DNA of 64,000 nt from Bacilli bacterium (GCA_017548925.1 JAFYYX010000001.1:280829-344828), one strand, 5' to 3'; numbered from the stretch's first letter, positions 53,268 to 62,683 are shown. Translations and numbers: made by a program. Notes: generated from the sequence alone by a model not told the origin.

Positions 53268-53475
53268 TAAAGCGATTTTTACATGAGATAAGTAATATAA
53301 ATAAATATTTTATAGAGATCTAATGGTTGGTGGAAATTAGAAAATATAATTTATATGAATCTACTCATATAGTGGATTTAATCAATCCCGGTTAATAGCC
53401 GTTATTAAAATTAAGTTAATTAAAGGATGGTACCGTGCATTATATGCACTCCTTAGGTACCATCCTTTTTTGCTT
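53268..53475 (+). promoter_or_regulatory. T-box leader, serine-specific by specifier TCT
   Basis: The T-box core lies in AAAGGATGGTACCGTGCA (53423-53440). GGTTGGTGGAAATTAG and AGAGATCTAATG are stem I elements, and GAATCTACTC puts a TCT (Ser) codon at 53360-53362. The terminator pairs AAGGATGGTACC with GGTACCATCCTT and ends in a T-run at 53472. The first gene downstream is the HD-domain gene, then serS, so both would respond to uncharged tRNA-Ser. Confidence 0.92.
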
Positions 53476-53494
53476 AAATAGGAGGGTTTTAAAA

Positions 53495-54022
53495 ATGAAT
53501 AATTTAAGAAATAAGTTTAAGGATGACTATCAAACATTAAAAGATTTACCTGATTATGAAAGAGCAGAAGTAATTGCTGAAGAAATGTTTAAAGGAGTAA
53601 AAGATAAAGAAGGTAGACCTTATATTGAACATTTACATTTTGTAAGTGAAGCTCAACCTACAGAAAGTGGAAAAATAGTTGGTTTACTTCATGATTTAAT
53701 TGAAGATACTGATACTACACTTTTGGAACTTCAAGAAGTAGGATTTAGTGATAAAATTTTATATTCTTTAATACTACTTACAAAAGTAAAGGGTACACCA
53801 TACTCGGAATATATTGATAAAATTTTAGCAAGTGGTGATGAAATAGCTTTAAGAGTTAAAGAAGCAGACATGAGAAATAATATGGACCCAGAAAGAATAG
53901 CAAGATTAGCTCCAGAGTATCAAGAAAAGTTTAACTTAAAATATCCACCACAATATGAAAAAATTAAAAATAAGATAGGAGAAATAGAAAATGATAGACA
54001 TAAAGTTAATACGAGAAAATAA
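53495..54022 (+). CDS. HD-domain phosphohydrolase (SpoT-hydrolase-like)
   Basis: A 175-aa protein. VGLLHDLIEDTDTTLLELQEVGF carries the HD-xxED motif of RelA/SpoT-type and related hydrolases; an upstream His in YIEHLHFVSEA and a downstream RVKEADMRNNMD (D with N, as in MESH1/SpoT) complete the metal site. No synthetase or regulatory domain, so it could be a small alarmone hydrolase or a nucleotide phosphohydrolase. It sits between a serine T-box and serS, overlapping serS by 32 bp. TAGGAGGG fixes ATG 53495. Confidence 0.8.
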   Translation: MNNLRNKFKDDYQTLKDLPDYERAEVIAEEMFKGVKDKEGRPYIEHLHFVSEAQPTESGKIVGLLHDLIEDTDTTLLELQEVGFSDKILYSLILLTKVKGTPYSEYIDKILASGDEIALRVKEADMRNNMDPERIARLAPEYQEKFNLKYPPQYEKIKNKIGEIENDRHKVNTRK

Positions 54023-55280
54023 AGATTTAGTTAAAGAAAACATTAAAAAGAAATTTCAAGATGAAAAACTTCCTTTAGTAGATGAAGTATATGATTTAGA
54101 TATTAAAGCAAGAGAACTTCAAACTGAAGGAGATAATTTAAAAGCTGAAAAAAACAGATTAAGTAAAGAAATTGGTATTTTAATGAAGGATGGCAATACT
54201 GCTGGTGCAGATGAAGCAAAAGAAAAAATTGCTGAAATGACTAACAGAATTAATGAAATAGATAATGAGTTACCAACTATTCAAGAAGATATTAAAGTAA
54301 GAATGTATAAAATACCTCAAATTATTGATGATACTGTACCACTAGGTAAAGATGATTCAGATAATGTTGAAGTTGAAAGATTTGGAGAACCAAAAGTACC
54401 AAACTATGAAATACCATATCATGCAGATATTATTAATAATTTAAACGGACTAGATAAAGAATCTGCTGGTAGAACATCAGGTGAAGGTTTTTATTTTCTA
54501 CTAGGTGATATAGCAAGACTACATGAAGCAATGATAGCTTATGGTCGTGACTATATGATTGATAAAGGATTTACTTATGCAATTCCACCATTTATGATCA
54601 GAAGTGATGTTGTTAATGGTGTTATGAGTTTTGCTGAAATGGAAGCTATGATGTATAAAATTGAAAATGAAGATTTATATTTAATTGGTACATCAGAACA
54701 CTCTATGATTGGTAGATTTAAAGGTCAAATGTTAAAAGATACAGATTTACCAGTTAATTTAACAGGATATTCTCCTTGTTTTAGAAAAGAAGGTGGAGCT
54801 CATGGCCTTGAAGAAAGAGGATTATATAGAGTACATCAATTTGAAAAACAAGAAATGATTGTTATTTGTAAACCTGAAGAAGCGATGGATTGGTATAACA
54901 AAATGTGGAAATATACTGTTGAAATATTTAGAAACATGGATATTCCAGTAAGACAGTTAGAATGCTGTAGTGGAGATTTAGCAGATTTAAAAGTTAAATC
55001 TTGCGATATTGAAGCATGGAGTCCAAGACAAAAGATTTATTTTGAAATTGGATCATGCTCAACACTAGGTGATGCTCAAGCTAGACGTCTAGGTATTAGA
55101 GTAAAAGGAGAAGATGGTACATACTATCCACATACTTTAAATAATACAGTTGTTGCATCTCCAAGAGGTTTAATTGCTTTAATTGAAAACAATTATAATG
55201 AAGATGGAAGCATAAATATTCCAAAAGTATTACAGCCTTATATGGGTGGAAAAGAAAAAATCGTTCCAGCTAATAAATAA
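53991..55280 (+). CDS. serS: Seryl-tRNA synthetase
   Basis: A 429-aa class II enzyme. The N-terminal coiled coil (about 25-100; KAEKNRLSKEIGILMKDG) binds the tRNA-Ser long arm. Motif 1 is in the FYFLLGDIARLHEAM region, motif 2 is FRKEGGAHGLEERGLYRVHQF, motif 3 NTVVASPRGLIALIENN (GLxA/R variant). GGAGAAATAGAAA precedes ATG 53991, inside the HD gene. Controlled by the T-box at 53268-53475. Confidence 0.97.
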   Translation: MIDIKLIRENKDLVKENIKKKFQDEKLPLVDEVYDLDIKARELQTEGDNLKAEKNRLSKEIGILMKDGNTAGADEAKEKIAEMTNRINEIDNELPTIQEDIKVRMYKIPQIIDDTVPLGKDDSDNVEVERFGEPKVPNYEIPYHADIINNLNGLDKESAGRTSGEGFYFLLGDIARLHEAMIAYGRDYMIDKGFTYAIPPFMIRSDVVNGVMSFAEMEAMMYKIENEDLYLIGTSEHSMIGRFKGQMLKDTDLPVNLTGYSPCFRKEGGAHGLEERGLYRVHQFEKQEMIVICKPEEAMDWYNKMWKYTVEIFRNMDIPVRQLECCSGDLADLKVKSCDIEAWSPRQKIYFEIGSCSTLGDAQARRLGIRVKGEDGTYYPHTLNNTVVASPRGLIALIENNYNEDGSINIPKVLQPYMGGKEKIVPANK

Positions 55281-55309
55281 AGTGTTATTTTATATAACAC
55301 TTTTTTTAT
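55279..55309 (+). terminator. Terminator after serS
   Basis: AAAGTGTTAT/ATAACACTTT with T-run. Confidence 0.87.
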
Positions 55310-55365
55310 TTACTAAAAAAATATAAGTGTTATAATTTCATTGTATATAGTATGGAGCATTATTT

Positions 55366-56670
55366 ATGAAAAGTAGACGTAGTAGTAAGAAAATGATTTT
55401 AAAACTTACAATTATTACTTTCATTATAACTATTCTTGCAGGAGTAGCTTTTTATGGTGCTTATATGTATTATGATAAAGTTTATTTAGAAAAAACATCT
55501 AAAATAAAAATTACTCTTAACGGTGATAAAAATATTGAACTTGAACTTAATCAGGAATATGAAGAATTTGGTGCAACAGCTAAGTTTAGAGATAAAGATA
55601 TTACAAAGAGTATAAAAATATCAGGTGAAGTAGATAATAAAAAAGTAGGTAGTTATAAAATTAGTTATACTGCAAGTACGAAAAATAAATCTAAAAAAGT
55701 TGAAAGAACTATAACTGTTGTTGATAAAACTGCTCCTGTAATTAAATTAAAGGGTAATAATCCACTAAGCATGTATCAAAATGAAGAATATAAAGAACCA
55801 GGATTTACTGCAACAGATAATTATGATGGTGATATAACAAGTAGTGTTACATCAACAAATAATATTGATAAAACTAAACTTGGAACTTATGAAGTAGTTT
55901 ATAAAGTAGAAGATTCATCAGGAAATACAGCTGAAGAAAAAAGAACAGTAAAAGTTGTAACAGCATTTAAAACTTTACCAAGTTTAAATGCTAAAGCAAC
56001 TAAAATAGCAGTATTAAACTATCATTTCTTTTATGATGCTAGTAAAAAAGAATATAGTGGTGATGGAAACTTTACAAGTGTTCAAACTTTTGAAGAACAA
56101 CTTAAATATTTAAAAGATAACAATTATAAAACTTTAACAATGGAAGAATTTAGAGCATGGATGTATGGTGAAAGAGATTTACCTGCAAGAAGTGTTTTAA
56201 TTACTGTTGATGATGGAGGAAGAGGAACAGGTAGACAAAATGGTAATAAATTAATACCTCTTTTAGAAAAATATGATGCTCATGCAACATTGTTCTTAAT
56301 ATCTGGTTGGTGGAATAAAAGTAACTATACTTCATCACACTTAGATATTGAATCTCATACACATGATATGCATACAGGAAACTACTGTAAAGGTGTATCA
56401 AGAGGAGCTCAAATGCTATGTTTAAGTGATGAAGAAGTACTAGCTGATTTAAAAAAATCAATTGAAACTGTTGGAAGTAATACTGCATTTTGTTATCCAC
56501 TTTATGTTCATAATGATCATACTATGGAATTAGTTAAACAAGCTGGATTTAAACTAGCATTTATTGGTGGAGCATCTAAAGCAACTAGATCAACTAATAA
56601 ATATAAAATACCAAGATATCACATGTATAAAACAACAAGTCTAGTTGAATTTAATCATATGATTGCATAA
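55366..56670 (+). CDS. Membrane-anchored polysaccharide deacetylase with Ig-like domains
   Basis: A 434-aa envelope protein. A basic start and membrane helix (LTIITFIITILAGVAFYGAYM, about 11-31) are followed by two DUF5011-type Ig-like repeats (KNIELELNQEYEEFGATAK and PLSMYQNEEYKEPGFTATD), then a NodB deacetylase domain: LITVDDGGRG (catalytic Asp pair), IESHTHDMH (metal His), and FCYPLYVHND. Acts on peptidoglycan or a surface polysaccharide outside the membrane. Shares Ig-like modules with the GH25 protein at 36443-37693. Confidence 0.9.
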   Translation: MKSRRSSKKMILKLTIITFIITILAGVAFYGAYMYYDKVYLEKTSKIKITLNGDKNIELELNQEYEEFGATAKFRDKDITKSIKISGEVDNKKVGSYKISYTASTKNKSKKVERTITVVDKTAPVIKLKGNNPLSMYQNEEYKEPGFTATDNYDGDITSSVTSTNNIDKTKLGTYEVVYKVEDSSGNTAEEKRTVKVVTAFKTLPSLNAKATKIAVLNYHFFYDASKKEYSGDGNFTSVQTFEEQLKYLKDNNYKTLTMEEFRAWMYGERDLPARSVLITVDDGGRGTGRQNGNKLIPLLEKYDAHATLFLISGWWNKSNYTSSHLDIESHTHDMHTGNYCKGVSRGAQMLCLSDEEVLADLKKSIETVGSNTAFCYPLYVHNDHTMELVKQAGFKLAFIGGASKATRSTNKYKIPRYHMYKTTSLVEFNHMIA

Positions 56671-56787
56671 AAATGTAAATATTAGTAAATAAACATATAA
56701 TTTTTTTACATAATTTTATTGCAATAAAGAAATAGTTATTATATAATTTTATATAGAATAGGAAAGAAAGTTCGGAGGAATTTATTT

Positions 56788-57621
56788 ATGAAAAAAGGAT
56801 TTTTAAAATTATCTGTATTATTTGTTGCATTATTTGTAGGTATTATTGGAGCTAAAGCTGATATATTTTTCCCATCAGAAGAGCAATGTACAATTGAAAC
56901 AACAACTGATGAACATCCAAATGGATCATGTAATTTAAGACTTATGATTACAGATTCATCAACTATTAGTAAAGGATATACATTCGATGTAACAGTTAAA
57001 AACCCATCTAATATAGTTAATAATGAAGTAACTATTAATCCACAATCAGATTGGACTATTACTACAGAAGTAACTTCATTAAAATTTGATATTACAAGCG
57101 GAGTAACACTTACATTTAAATATAATGGTGATGCTGATTTAACTGCAGCTAATTCTGGTTTAGTATTTGCAACAGGTACTTACAAAAAAGATGATGCTTA
57201 TGCTGAAAACTGTGGATTCGGTTATGGTAATGTAGTAAAAGCTTGTGAAGTTAGAGAAGCACAAGATGGTACTAAATATTACTTTGGTAAAGATGGAGAA
57301 CAAACAACTGAAGATCAATACTATAAAGATTGTTTCTCATGTAAATATGATGCAGAATCAGGTAAATACTATGGTTTAGATGGTAAAGAAACTGATGAAG
57401 CAACTTATAACAAAGAATGTAAAAATATTTGTAGAAAAGAAAATGGAAAATATTATTGTAAAGACGGAAATGAATGTACTAAAGAAGATTATGATAATGA
57501 ATGTCCAGAAAATACAAAAACAGGAGCTTTCTTACCAGTAGCTGGTATTATTGCAGGTGTTGCATTAATCGGTGTATCAACAATAATGGTTAGAAGACAA
57601 ACTAAACTAAGAAGATTATAA
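56788..57621 (+). CDS. Secreted surface protein with Cys-rich repeats and NTKTG sorting-like tail
   Basis: A 277-aa protein. Signal peptide LKLSVLFVALFVGIIGAKA (cleavage after AKA), a beta-rich domain (about 30-150), then three degenerate 28-residue repeats with Cys and the pattern YYxxDGxxTxxxxYxxxC (about 151-240), and a C-terminal NTKTGAFLPVAGIIAGVALI helix followed by RRQTKLRR. The NTKTG-hydrophobic-Arg arrangement has the shape of a sortase signal but not LPxTG. A long 117-bp upstream gap contains its promoter; TTCGGAGGAA precedes ATG 56788. Confidence 0.8.
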   Translation: MKKGFLKLSVLFVALFVGIIGAKADIFFPSEEQCTIETTTDEHPNGSCNLRLMITDSSTISKGYTFDVTVKNPSNIVNNEVTINPQSDWTITTEVTSLKFDITSGVTLTFKYNGDADLTAANSGLVFATGTYKKDDAYAENCGFGYGNVVKACEVREAQDGTKYYFGKDGEQTTEDQYYKDCFSCKYDAESGKYYGLDGKETDEATYNKECKNICRKENGKYYCKDGNECTKEDYDNECPENTKTGAFLPVAGIIAGVALIGVSTIMVRRQTKLRRL

Positions 57622-57630
57622 TAAATAAAT

Positions 57631-57662
57631 AAAAGAATAAGTATAAACTTATTCTTTTTTTT
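57631..57662 (+). terminator. Terminator
   Basis: AAAAGAATAAG/CTTATTCTTTT around TATAAA, with T-run. Confidence 0.85.
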
Positions 57663-57700
57663 ATGTTATACTAATTAAGTCTTAAAAAGAGGTGGAAAAT

Positions 57701-59107
57701 ATGAATTTGCCAAATATAAATGAAGCTCGTAAAAGAACTGATAAAAAAACAGAATATATTTATTTAAATGAAGAATATGATAAATCTGCATTTAAAGGTA
57801 AAAAGTATTTTATTAGAACTTATGGATGCCAAATGAACGTTCATGATAGTGAAGAAATAGCAGGTCACTTAGAATCAATTGGTTATAAATCAGTAGATTC
57901 TATTGAAGAAGCTGACTTAGTTATATTAAATACATGTGCAATTAGAGAAAATGCACATGATAAACTATATGGTTTTTTAGGTAGATGTAAACATGTTAAA
58001 ACATCAACTAATCCTAATTTGATAATAGCTATATGTGGATGTATGGCTCAAGAAGAAAATGTTATTAATGAACTTAAAACTAAACATCCATATGTTGATT
58101 TGGTTTTTGGAACACATAATATATGTGATTTAGAAAAATTGCTTAATAATAAAACTGAAAAACAAAATATTGAAGTATTCTCTTGTGAAGGTAATGTATA
58201 TGAAAATGTACCTTATAAAAGAGATTCTAAATTTAAAGCATGGGTTAATATTCAGTATGGATGTGATAAATTTTGTACTTACTGCATTGTTCCATATACA
58301 AGAGGAAAACAAAGAAGTAGAAAATCTATAGATATTCTAAAAGAATGCGAAGATCTGGTTAAAAATGGTTATTTAGAAATAACTCTTTTAGGTCAAAATG
58401 TTAATGCTTATGGAAAAGACTTAGATGGTGAAATATCATTTGCTGAACTACTTAAAAAAGTATCTGATACTGGTATTAAAAGATTAAGATTTGTTACATC
58501 TCATCCATGGGATTTTACAGACGAAATGATAGATGTAATTGCAAGTAATGACAATATTATGCCTTATATTCATCTACCACTACAATCTGGATCTGATAGG
58601 ATTTTAAAGCTTATGGGTAGAAGATATACTAAGGAAGAATATATAACTTTATTTAATAAAATTAAAAACAAAGTAAAAGGATGTAGTATTACTACAGATA
58701 TTATTGTTGGTTTTCCAAATGAATCTGATGAAGATTTTAATGAAACACTAGATGTTGTTAATACTTGTAAGTATGATAGTGCTTTTACATTTATTTATTC
58801 ACCAAGAGAAGGTACTCCTGCAGCTAAAATAGACGATAAAGTGCCTATGGAAGTAAAAGAAAAAAGACTTCATGAACTTAATGAATTAATTAACAAATAT
58901 TCTTTAGAAAATAATAAAAAATTATTAGATAAAGAAGTTGAAGTTCTAGTTGAAGGTATTAATGAAAAAGACAGTACTAAACTATATGGTTATACTGACA
59001 CCATGAAACTAGTAAATTTTGAAGGAACTAAAGATTTAATTGGTACACTAGTTAATGTAACTATTACTGATGCTAAAAGCTTTAGTTTAGATGGTAAATT
59101 AAAATAA
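57701..59107 (+). CDS. miaB: tRNA-2-methylthio-N6-dimethylallyladenosine synthase
   Basis: A 468-aa methylthiotransferase. N-terminal UPF0004 domain with three Cys (TYGCQMNVHDSE, LNTCAIRENAH, ICGCMAQ), the radical-SAM cluster motif in IQYGCDKFCTYCIVPYTRG (CxxxCxxC), then a C-terminal TRAM domain (VEVLVEGINEKDSTKLYGYT). It modifies A37 of tRNAs that read UNN codons. AAAGAGGTGG fixes ATG 57701. The next gene follows 17 bp later. Confidence 0.96.
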   Translation: MNLPNINEARKRTDKKTEYIYLNEEYDKSAFKGKKYFIRTYGCQMNVHDSEEIAGHLESIGYKSVDSIEEADLVILNTCAIRENAHDKLYGFLGRCKHVKTSTNPNLIIAICGCMAQEENVINELKTKHPYVDLVFGTHNICDLEKLLNNKTEKQNIEVFSCEGNVYENVPYKRDSKFKAWVNIQYGCDKFCTYCIVPYTRGKQRSRKSIDILKECEDLVKNGYLEITLLGQNVNAYGKDLDGEISFAELLKKVSDTGIKRLRFVTSHPWDFTDEMIDVIASNDNIMPYIHLPLQSGSDRILKLMGRRYTKEEYITLFNKIKNKVKGCSITTDIIVGFPNESDEDFNETLDVVNTCKYDSAFTFIYSPREGTPAAKIDDKVPMEVKEKRLHELNELINKYSLENNKKLLDKEVEVLVEGINEKDSTKLYGYTDTMKLVNFEGTKDLIGTLVNVTITDAKSFSLDGKLK

Positions 59108-59124
59108 AATTGGAAGTGATATAA

Positions 59125-59775
59125 ATGATTAACTTACTTTTTATTCTTGGAAATTTAAGAGAACTAAGTGATGAAGATAAAAATAAATTAAATGAATTAC
59201 TATTAAATAAAAAAGAAGATTTTAATAATGATCCAACAAAAACAATAATAAGTGCTATAGATGAAATTATTAAAGCTAAAGATGCAAAAATAATGGAAGA
59301 AAAAGAAATTACCGATCCAAGAGTAATTGAAGTTCTTGATAAAAGAAAAGCATCTCATGATTTATTTTTAAATTACGAATATATTAATTGGATTTGTGAC
59401 ATGATTAAAATCTATAATATTACACTTGATATTCAATTTGCTAATCTTGAAGAAAGAATAAGTTTAATAGATAATTGGTATTTTAAAAAAGTGGATTTAT
59501 TTTTTGACGGTTTATATGATTATGCCGTAAGAAAATTAAGCGATGGAGTAGATTATTTTTATGAAGATGACCGAGTAGTTTATTTATATGTTTCTTACAA
59601 TAATAATGTATATAAAGTAGCTACACATCCAAACTCTGAGTTAGGAACAACATGTTGTTTAGTAAATAATATTACTGATGAAGACGTAATTAATTTTGAA
59701 GATGTAAAAGAATATTTTACAAAGTTAGATAAAGAAGAAAATCCTACAAGAAAAAGAAATAAAGAAGATGAATAA
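59125..59775 (+). CDS. Unknown 216-aa protein downstream of miaB
   Basis: Not recognised. Charged, mostly helical; the middle (YEYINWICDMIKIYNITLDIQ) may be a short hydrophobic core helix, and TTCCLVN is its only Cys pair. In other Firmicutes miaB is followed by a YlbF-type gene; this protein is twice that length and not obviously related. Coexpressed with miaB; GAAGTGAT site. Confidence 0.65.
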   Translation: MINLLFILGNLRELSDEDKNKLNELLLNKKEDFNNDPTKTIISAIDEIIKAKDAKIMEEKEITDPRVIEVLDKRKASHDLFLNYEYINWICDMIKIYNITLDIQFANLEERISLIDNWYFKKVDLFFDGLYDYAVRKLSDGVDYFYEDDRVVYLYVSYNNNVYKVATHPNSELGTTCCLVNNITDEDVINFEDVKEYFTKLDKEENPTRKRNKEDE

Positions 59776-59776
59776 A

Positions 59777-59806
59777 AAATAGAGTTTAAAAAACTCTATT
59801 TTTTTC
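59777..59806. terminator. Bidirectional terminator
   Basis: AAATAGAGTTT/AAACTCTATTT with A-run and T-run; the flanking genes converge. Confidence 0.85.
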
Positions 59807-60401
59807 TTTTTAAATATAAAGTAATTAAAGCAAGTATACCGGCAAGAACTATTACTAATATTTCATATGATTTATTTAATCGATCTAAATATACATCTAA
59901 TTTTTTCTTAGTTTTCTTTTTAGTAGGTTTAACTTCTTCTTTATAGTCTCCCCATATATTTAACTTATTTTCTTTAGCTATTACTTCAAATTTATTAAGT
60001 TCACTTGTATATTTATAGTCTCCATATAAATATGCTATCTTAGCATAACCTTCTTTAACTAATTCTTTTTGAACCAATATATCATCAGCCCATACCCATG
60101 CTAAGATTCTTTCATATTTATCTTCACTATCAGAATTTTTATCATATTCTAAATATATCTTTTTAGCATTAGTTAATATATTACAAGAAAATTCTTTGGC
60201 TTCTAAAGAGTAGGCTTCATTGGTATCAATTTCTGGAGCATCAACAGCTAAAAATCTAACCTTTTTTTCTTCTTTATTTATTATTATACTAACTGTATCT
60301 CCATCAATACATTTACTTAATTTTACTTCTTCTTTTTTAGCATATACATTAAGTGTAATAATAAATAAAGAAATAATAAATATATATAATATCTTTTTCA
60401 T
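59796..60401 (-). CDS. Membrane-anchored thermonuclease-family protein
   Basis: A 201-aa SNase-like protein. N-terminal signal or anchor (ILYIFIISLFIITLNVYA), then CIDGDTVSI (metal Asp), KVRFLAVDAPEIDTNE (first catalytic Arg), SLEAKEFS (Glu) and YERILAWVWADD (second Arg), all in the staphylococcal nuclease order. A basic linker and C-terminal transmembrane helix (ILVIVLAGILALITLYL) with KRKK anchor follow. It degrades external DNA or RNA at the cell surface. Confidence 0.88.
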   Translation of the reverse strand: MKKILYIFIISLFIITLNVYAKKEEVKLSKCIDGDTVSIIINKEEKKVRFLAVDAPEIDTNEAYSLEAKEFSCNILTNAKKIYLEYDKNSDSEDKYERILAWVWADDILVQKELVKEGYAKIAYLYGDYKYTSELNKFEVIAKENKLNIWGDYKEEVKPTKKKTKKKLDVYLDRLNKSYEILVIVLAGILALITLYLKRKK

Positions 60402-60475
60402 AAATTATCAAATTCTTTCTTAAGTATTATAACATATATGATATAATACATGCATATTAAGAAGGTGTAATTATA

Positions 60476-60880
60476 ATGTTTAATCCAGAACAAAGTAAAG
60501 AGTTAAAAATTTTATCAGGATTATTAATTGGTAGTTTTGTATTATTTTTAATAGGTGTAGCTATTGCTATATATTTTATATTTTTAATGCCTATGAATAA
60601 AGAAAAGACCACTGCAACAATTACTAAAATAGAAAATAGTTCAACTACAGTAGTATATACTGCAGAAGGAAGAACTTATGAAAAAAGGTTTAATGCATAT
60701 AGTTCTAATTATTATGTTGGCAAAAAAATAAAAATATACTATAATAAGCAGAAACCTTTTGATTCGCATATATCAAGTTTAAGATTTTTATCTTTAATAG
60801 CTCCTGGTATAGGAATTATATTTATGGGTGTTGTAGGAATACTATGTATGGTATTTTATAAGAAAAATATAAATATGTAA
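60476..60880 (+). CDS. DUF3592-like membrane protein
   Basis: A 134-aa protein with two transmembrane helices (about 15-38 and 105-128) around a small beta domain (TTATITKIENSSTTVVYTAEG, then KIKIYYNKQKP), the layout of DUF3592. Function unknown. AAGGTGTAA precedes ATG 60476. First of three small genes in a row. Confidence 0.78.
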   Translation: MFNPEQSKELKILSGLLIGSFVLFLIGVAIAIYFIFLMPMNKEKTTATITKIENSSTTVVYTAEGRTYEKRFNAYSSNYYVGKKIKIYYNKQKPFDSHISSLRFLSLIAPGIGIIFMGVVGILCMVFYKKNINM

Positions 60881-60906
60881 TATTTTAAATTAACGGGGGG
60901 TTAATT

Positions 60907-61131
60907 ATGAATAATAATGAATTATATAAAATTGCTGAACTTATAACAGATAAAACTACTAATTTATGTGATAGGTTAGTTGATAAAGTATGTGAAGTTC
61001 ATGAAGCAAATAGAGAAAGAGTAGCAAAAGTTGTTGCTTTTGTACTTGTTAAAACTATACTTAAAAACTATATGTTTAACATGCAAATGTATGAAATTAA
61101 ACATGGTGAAGAAGATTTAGGTCAAAGGTGA
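60907..61131 (+). CDS. Unknown 74-aa protein
   Basis: Not recognised. Helical, without membrane segment; TTNLCDRLVDKVCEVHEANRER has two Cys, and VAFVLVKTILKN is a hydrophobic helix. ACGGGGGG precedes ATG 60907. It ends 4 bp before the next gene. Confidence 0.6.
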   Translation: MNNNELYKIAELITDKTTNLCDRLVDKVCEVHEANRERVAKVVAFVLVKTILKNYMFNMQMYEIKHGEEDLGQR

Positions 61132-61135
61132 GATA

Positions 61136-61534
61136 ATGGAAAATAATATGAGAAATAAAATTAATGAAGCGTTAAAGATTGCCAATGAAGAACATTTTGA
61201 ATCAAAACATAATCTTACTGATCAAAAAGTTATTAAAAGATTAAATATATTAAAGCCAAAATTTGAAGAACAATTAAAAAAGGAAATCACAAATGATGAG
61301 TTTATTAATATGCTTGATTGGTGTATGAATTTTGATAAGATGCAAATATGGTTACTTAGAAATTCATTTAATCATATTGAAACTACTGAAGAAGAAAATC
61401 TTGCTAAATTTTTTGAGCTTACTACAGATGAAAGAATATTAGTTATTTATTCTTGCGTAACAAACTCTAATGAGAAAAATCTTGAAGATGTCAGAGCATC
61501 ATTTCAAAGAAGGATCAAAAAAGATGAACAATAA
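61136..61534 (+). CDS. Unknown 132-aa protein
   Basis: Not recognised. Charged helical protein; no motif or membrane segment. AAGGTGAG precedes ATG 61136 with ATG 61145 as an alternative. It is probably coexpressed with the 74-aa gene and closed by a bidirectional terminator. Confidence 0.6.
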   Translation: MENNMRNKINEALKIANEEHFESKHNLTDQKVIKRLNILKPKFEEQLKKEITNDEFINMLDWCMNFDKMQIWLLRNSFNHIETTEEENLAKFFELTTDERILVIYSCVTNSNEKNLEDVRASFQRRIKKDEQ

Positions 61535-61548
61535 GTTCATCTTTTTTA
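61517..61548. terminator. Bidirectional terminator
   Basis: AAAGATGAAC/GTTCATCTTT around AATA, A-run and T-run either side; genes converge. Confidence 0.85.
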
Positions 61549-62148
61549 ATTTCTTTTTCTTTGATTTTTATATTCATGTACGTACCATTTAATAAATTCA
61601 TCTGTTGCATTAGTTCTGTCATCAGGTCTAGTTCTTCTTTCATCATCAGTCATCTCAGCTAAAGTTTTTGTGCAGTTATTAGGAACAAAAACATACCATA
61701 AATTAGACCAAGCACGCTTACGACTTTGTCCCTTTAATTCATATGTTAAAGATCCATTGCATCTTCCAAAAAATTGATAATATTCTTTTCCATCATAGAA
61801 TGTTAAACAATCTAGAAAATAACAACTTCTGTCATATTCGTTTTTCATTACATCTAGTAGTTTACTAACATCAGTACTAATACCACTTCTTTTTACAAAA
61901 GCACCAGGATATCCAGGGTTATTTGGATATCCATTTATATAAAATCCTGAATCAGCAACAAATACCGGTGTACCTAATATATCATATGCATCTTTTGCTT
62001 TAGCTTTAGATATTACTTTTATATTATTAATATCTGGTTCATTTAAATCGAATGTAGCATATTCAATATTAATACCATGTCTTTCAAATTTTTCTTTAAC
62101 TGATACATATTTACCATAATTACCAGTTACATATGTTAAGTTTTCCAT
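61546..62148 (-). CDS. HAM1/RdgB-like nucleoside triphosphate pyrophosphatase
   Basis: A 200-aa protein. YVTGNYGKYVSVKEKFE matches the TGNxxK opening, FVADSGFYINGYPNNPGYPG the catalytic Asp block (EDSGL/LxGxPGxY in the eukaryotic/archaeal-type branch), and TDDERRTRPDDRTNAT the C-terminal Arg-rich region. It would hydrolyse ITP/XTP-type damaged nucleotides; the divergent sequence leaves the substrate open. AAAGGAGA favours ATG 62148 over 62157. Confidence 0.78.
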   Translation of the reverse strand: MENLTYVTGNYGKYVSVKEKFERHGINIEYATFDLNEPDINNIKVISKAKAKDAYDILGTPVFVADSGFYINGYPNNPGYPGAFVKRSGISTDVSKLLDVMKNEYDRSCYFLDCLTFYDGKEYYQFFGRCNGSLTYELKGQSRKRAWSNLWYVFVPNNCTKTLAEMTDDERRTRPDDRTNATDEFIKWYVHEYKNQRKRN

Positions 62149-62203
62149 ACTAAACATCTCCTTTGTTAAATACATAATAACAAAAGTAGAGGAAATATAT
62201 ATG

Positions 62204-62683
62204 TCAGTTATATATTTCTTCTAATATTTTTATACTTTTAATTCTATTAATATAAAAGTGTCTTATTTCTTCTTTATATTCACAGTAAGCTGCAACTCCC
62301 CATTCACTTCCAAGAACTATTAAATCATATGGATGAATAGTTCTTTTAGAAATATTTTTTCTATCTTTAGAGTAGTATTCTATAAAGCATTTTTTCTTTT
62401 CTTTAATAGCTTTATTTATAAGATTATAAAATTCTTTATTATTAATATTTATTTTATTTGGAGTAATAAATCTTTTAGGTACATTAATATTTTGATTTAA
62501 AACATATCCGCCATATGGGCCTTTAATAGTATCTATATATATACCTGCTTTTTCCATTTCATCTTTATAAACTCTGATCATTCTTGGAGATACTTCTAGT
62601 TTATCTGATAACTCTTTAATAGAGTATTTTCTACCAGAACTTAAATATTCAATCATTAAAAGAACATTACTTATTTTAGACAT
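62204..62683 (-). CDS. Short HTH-WYL transcriptional regulator
   Basis: A 159-aa protein. The N-terminal HTH_11-type helix-turn-helix (SIKELSDKLEVSPRMIRVYKDEM, about 21-43) is followed by a partial WYL domain: KCFIEYYSKDRKNISKRTIHPYDLIV, SEWGVAAYCEYKEEIRHFYINRI. Full WYL regulators are about 300 aa, so this is a reduced version that lacks the central and C-terminal extension. Ligand-responsive repressor or activator; targets unknown. GGAGGTATT precedes ATG. Confidence 0.82.
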   Translation of the reverse strand: MSKISNVLLMIEYLSSGRKYSIKELSDKLEVSPRMIRVYKDEMEKAGIYIDTIKGPYGGYVLNQNINVPKRFITPNKININNKEFYNLINKAIKEKKKCFIEYYSKDRKNISKRTIHPYDLIVLGSEWGVAAYCEYKEEIRHFYINRIKSIKILEEIYN

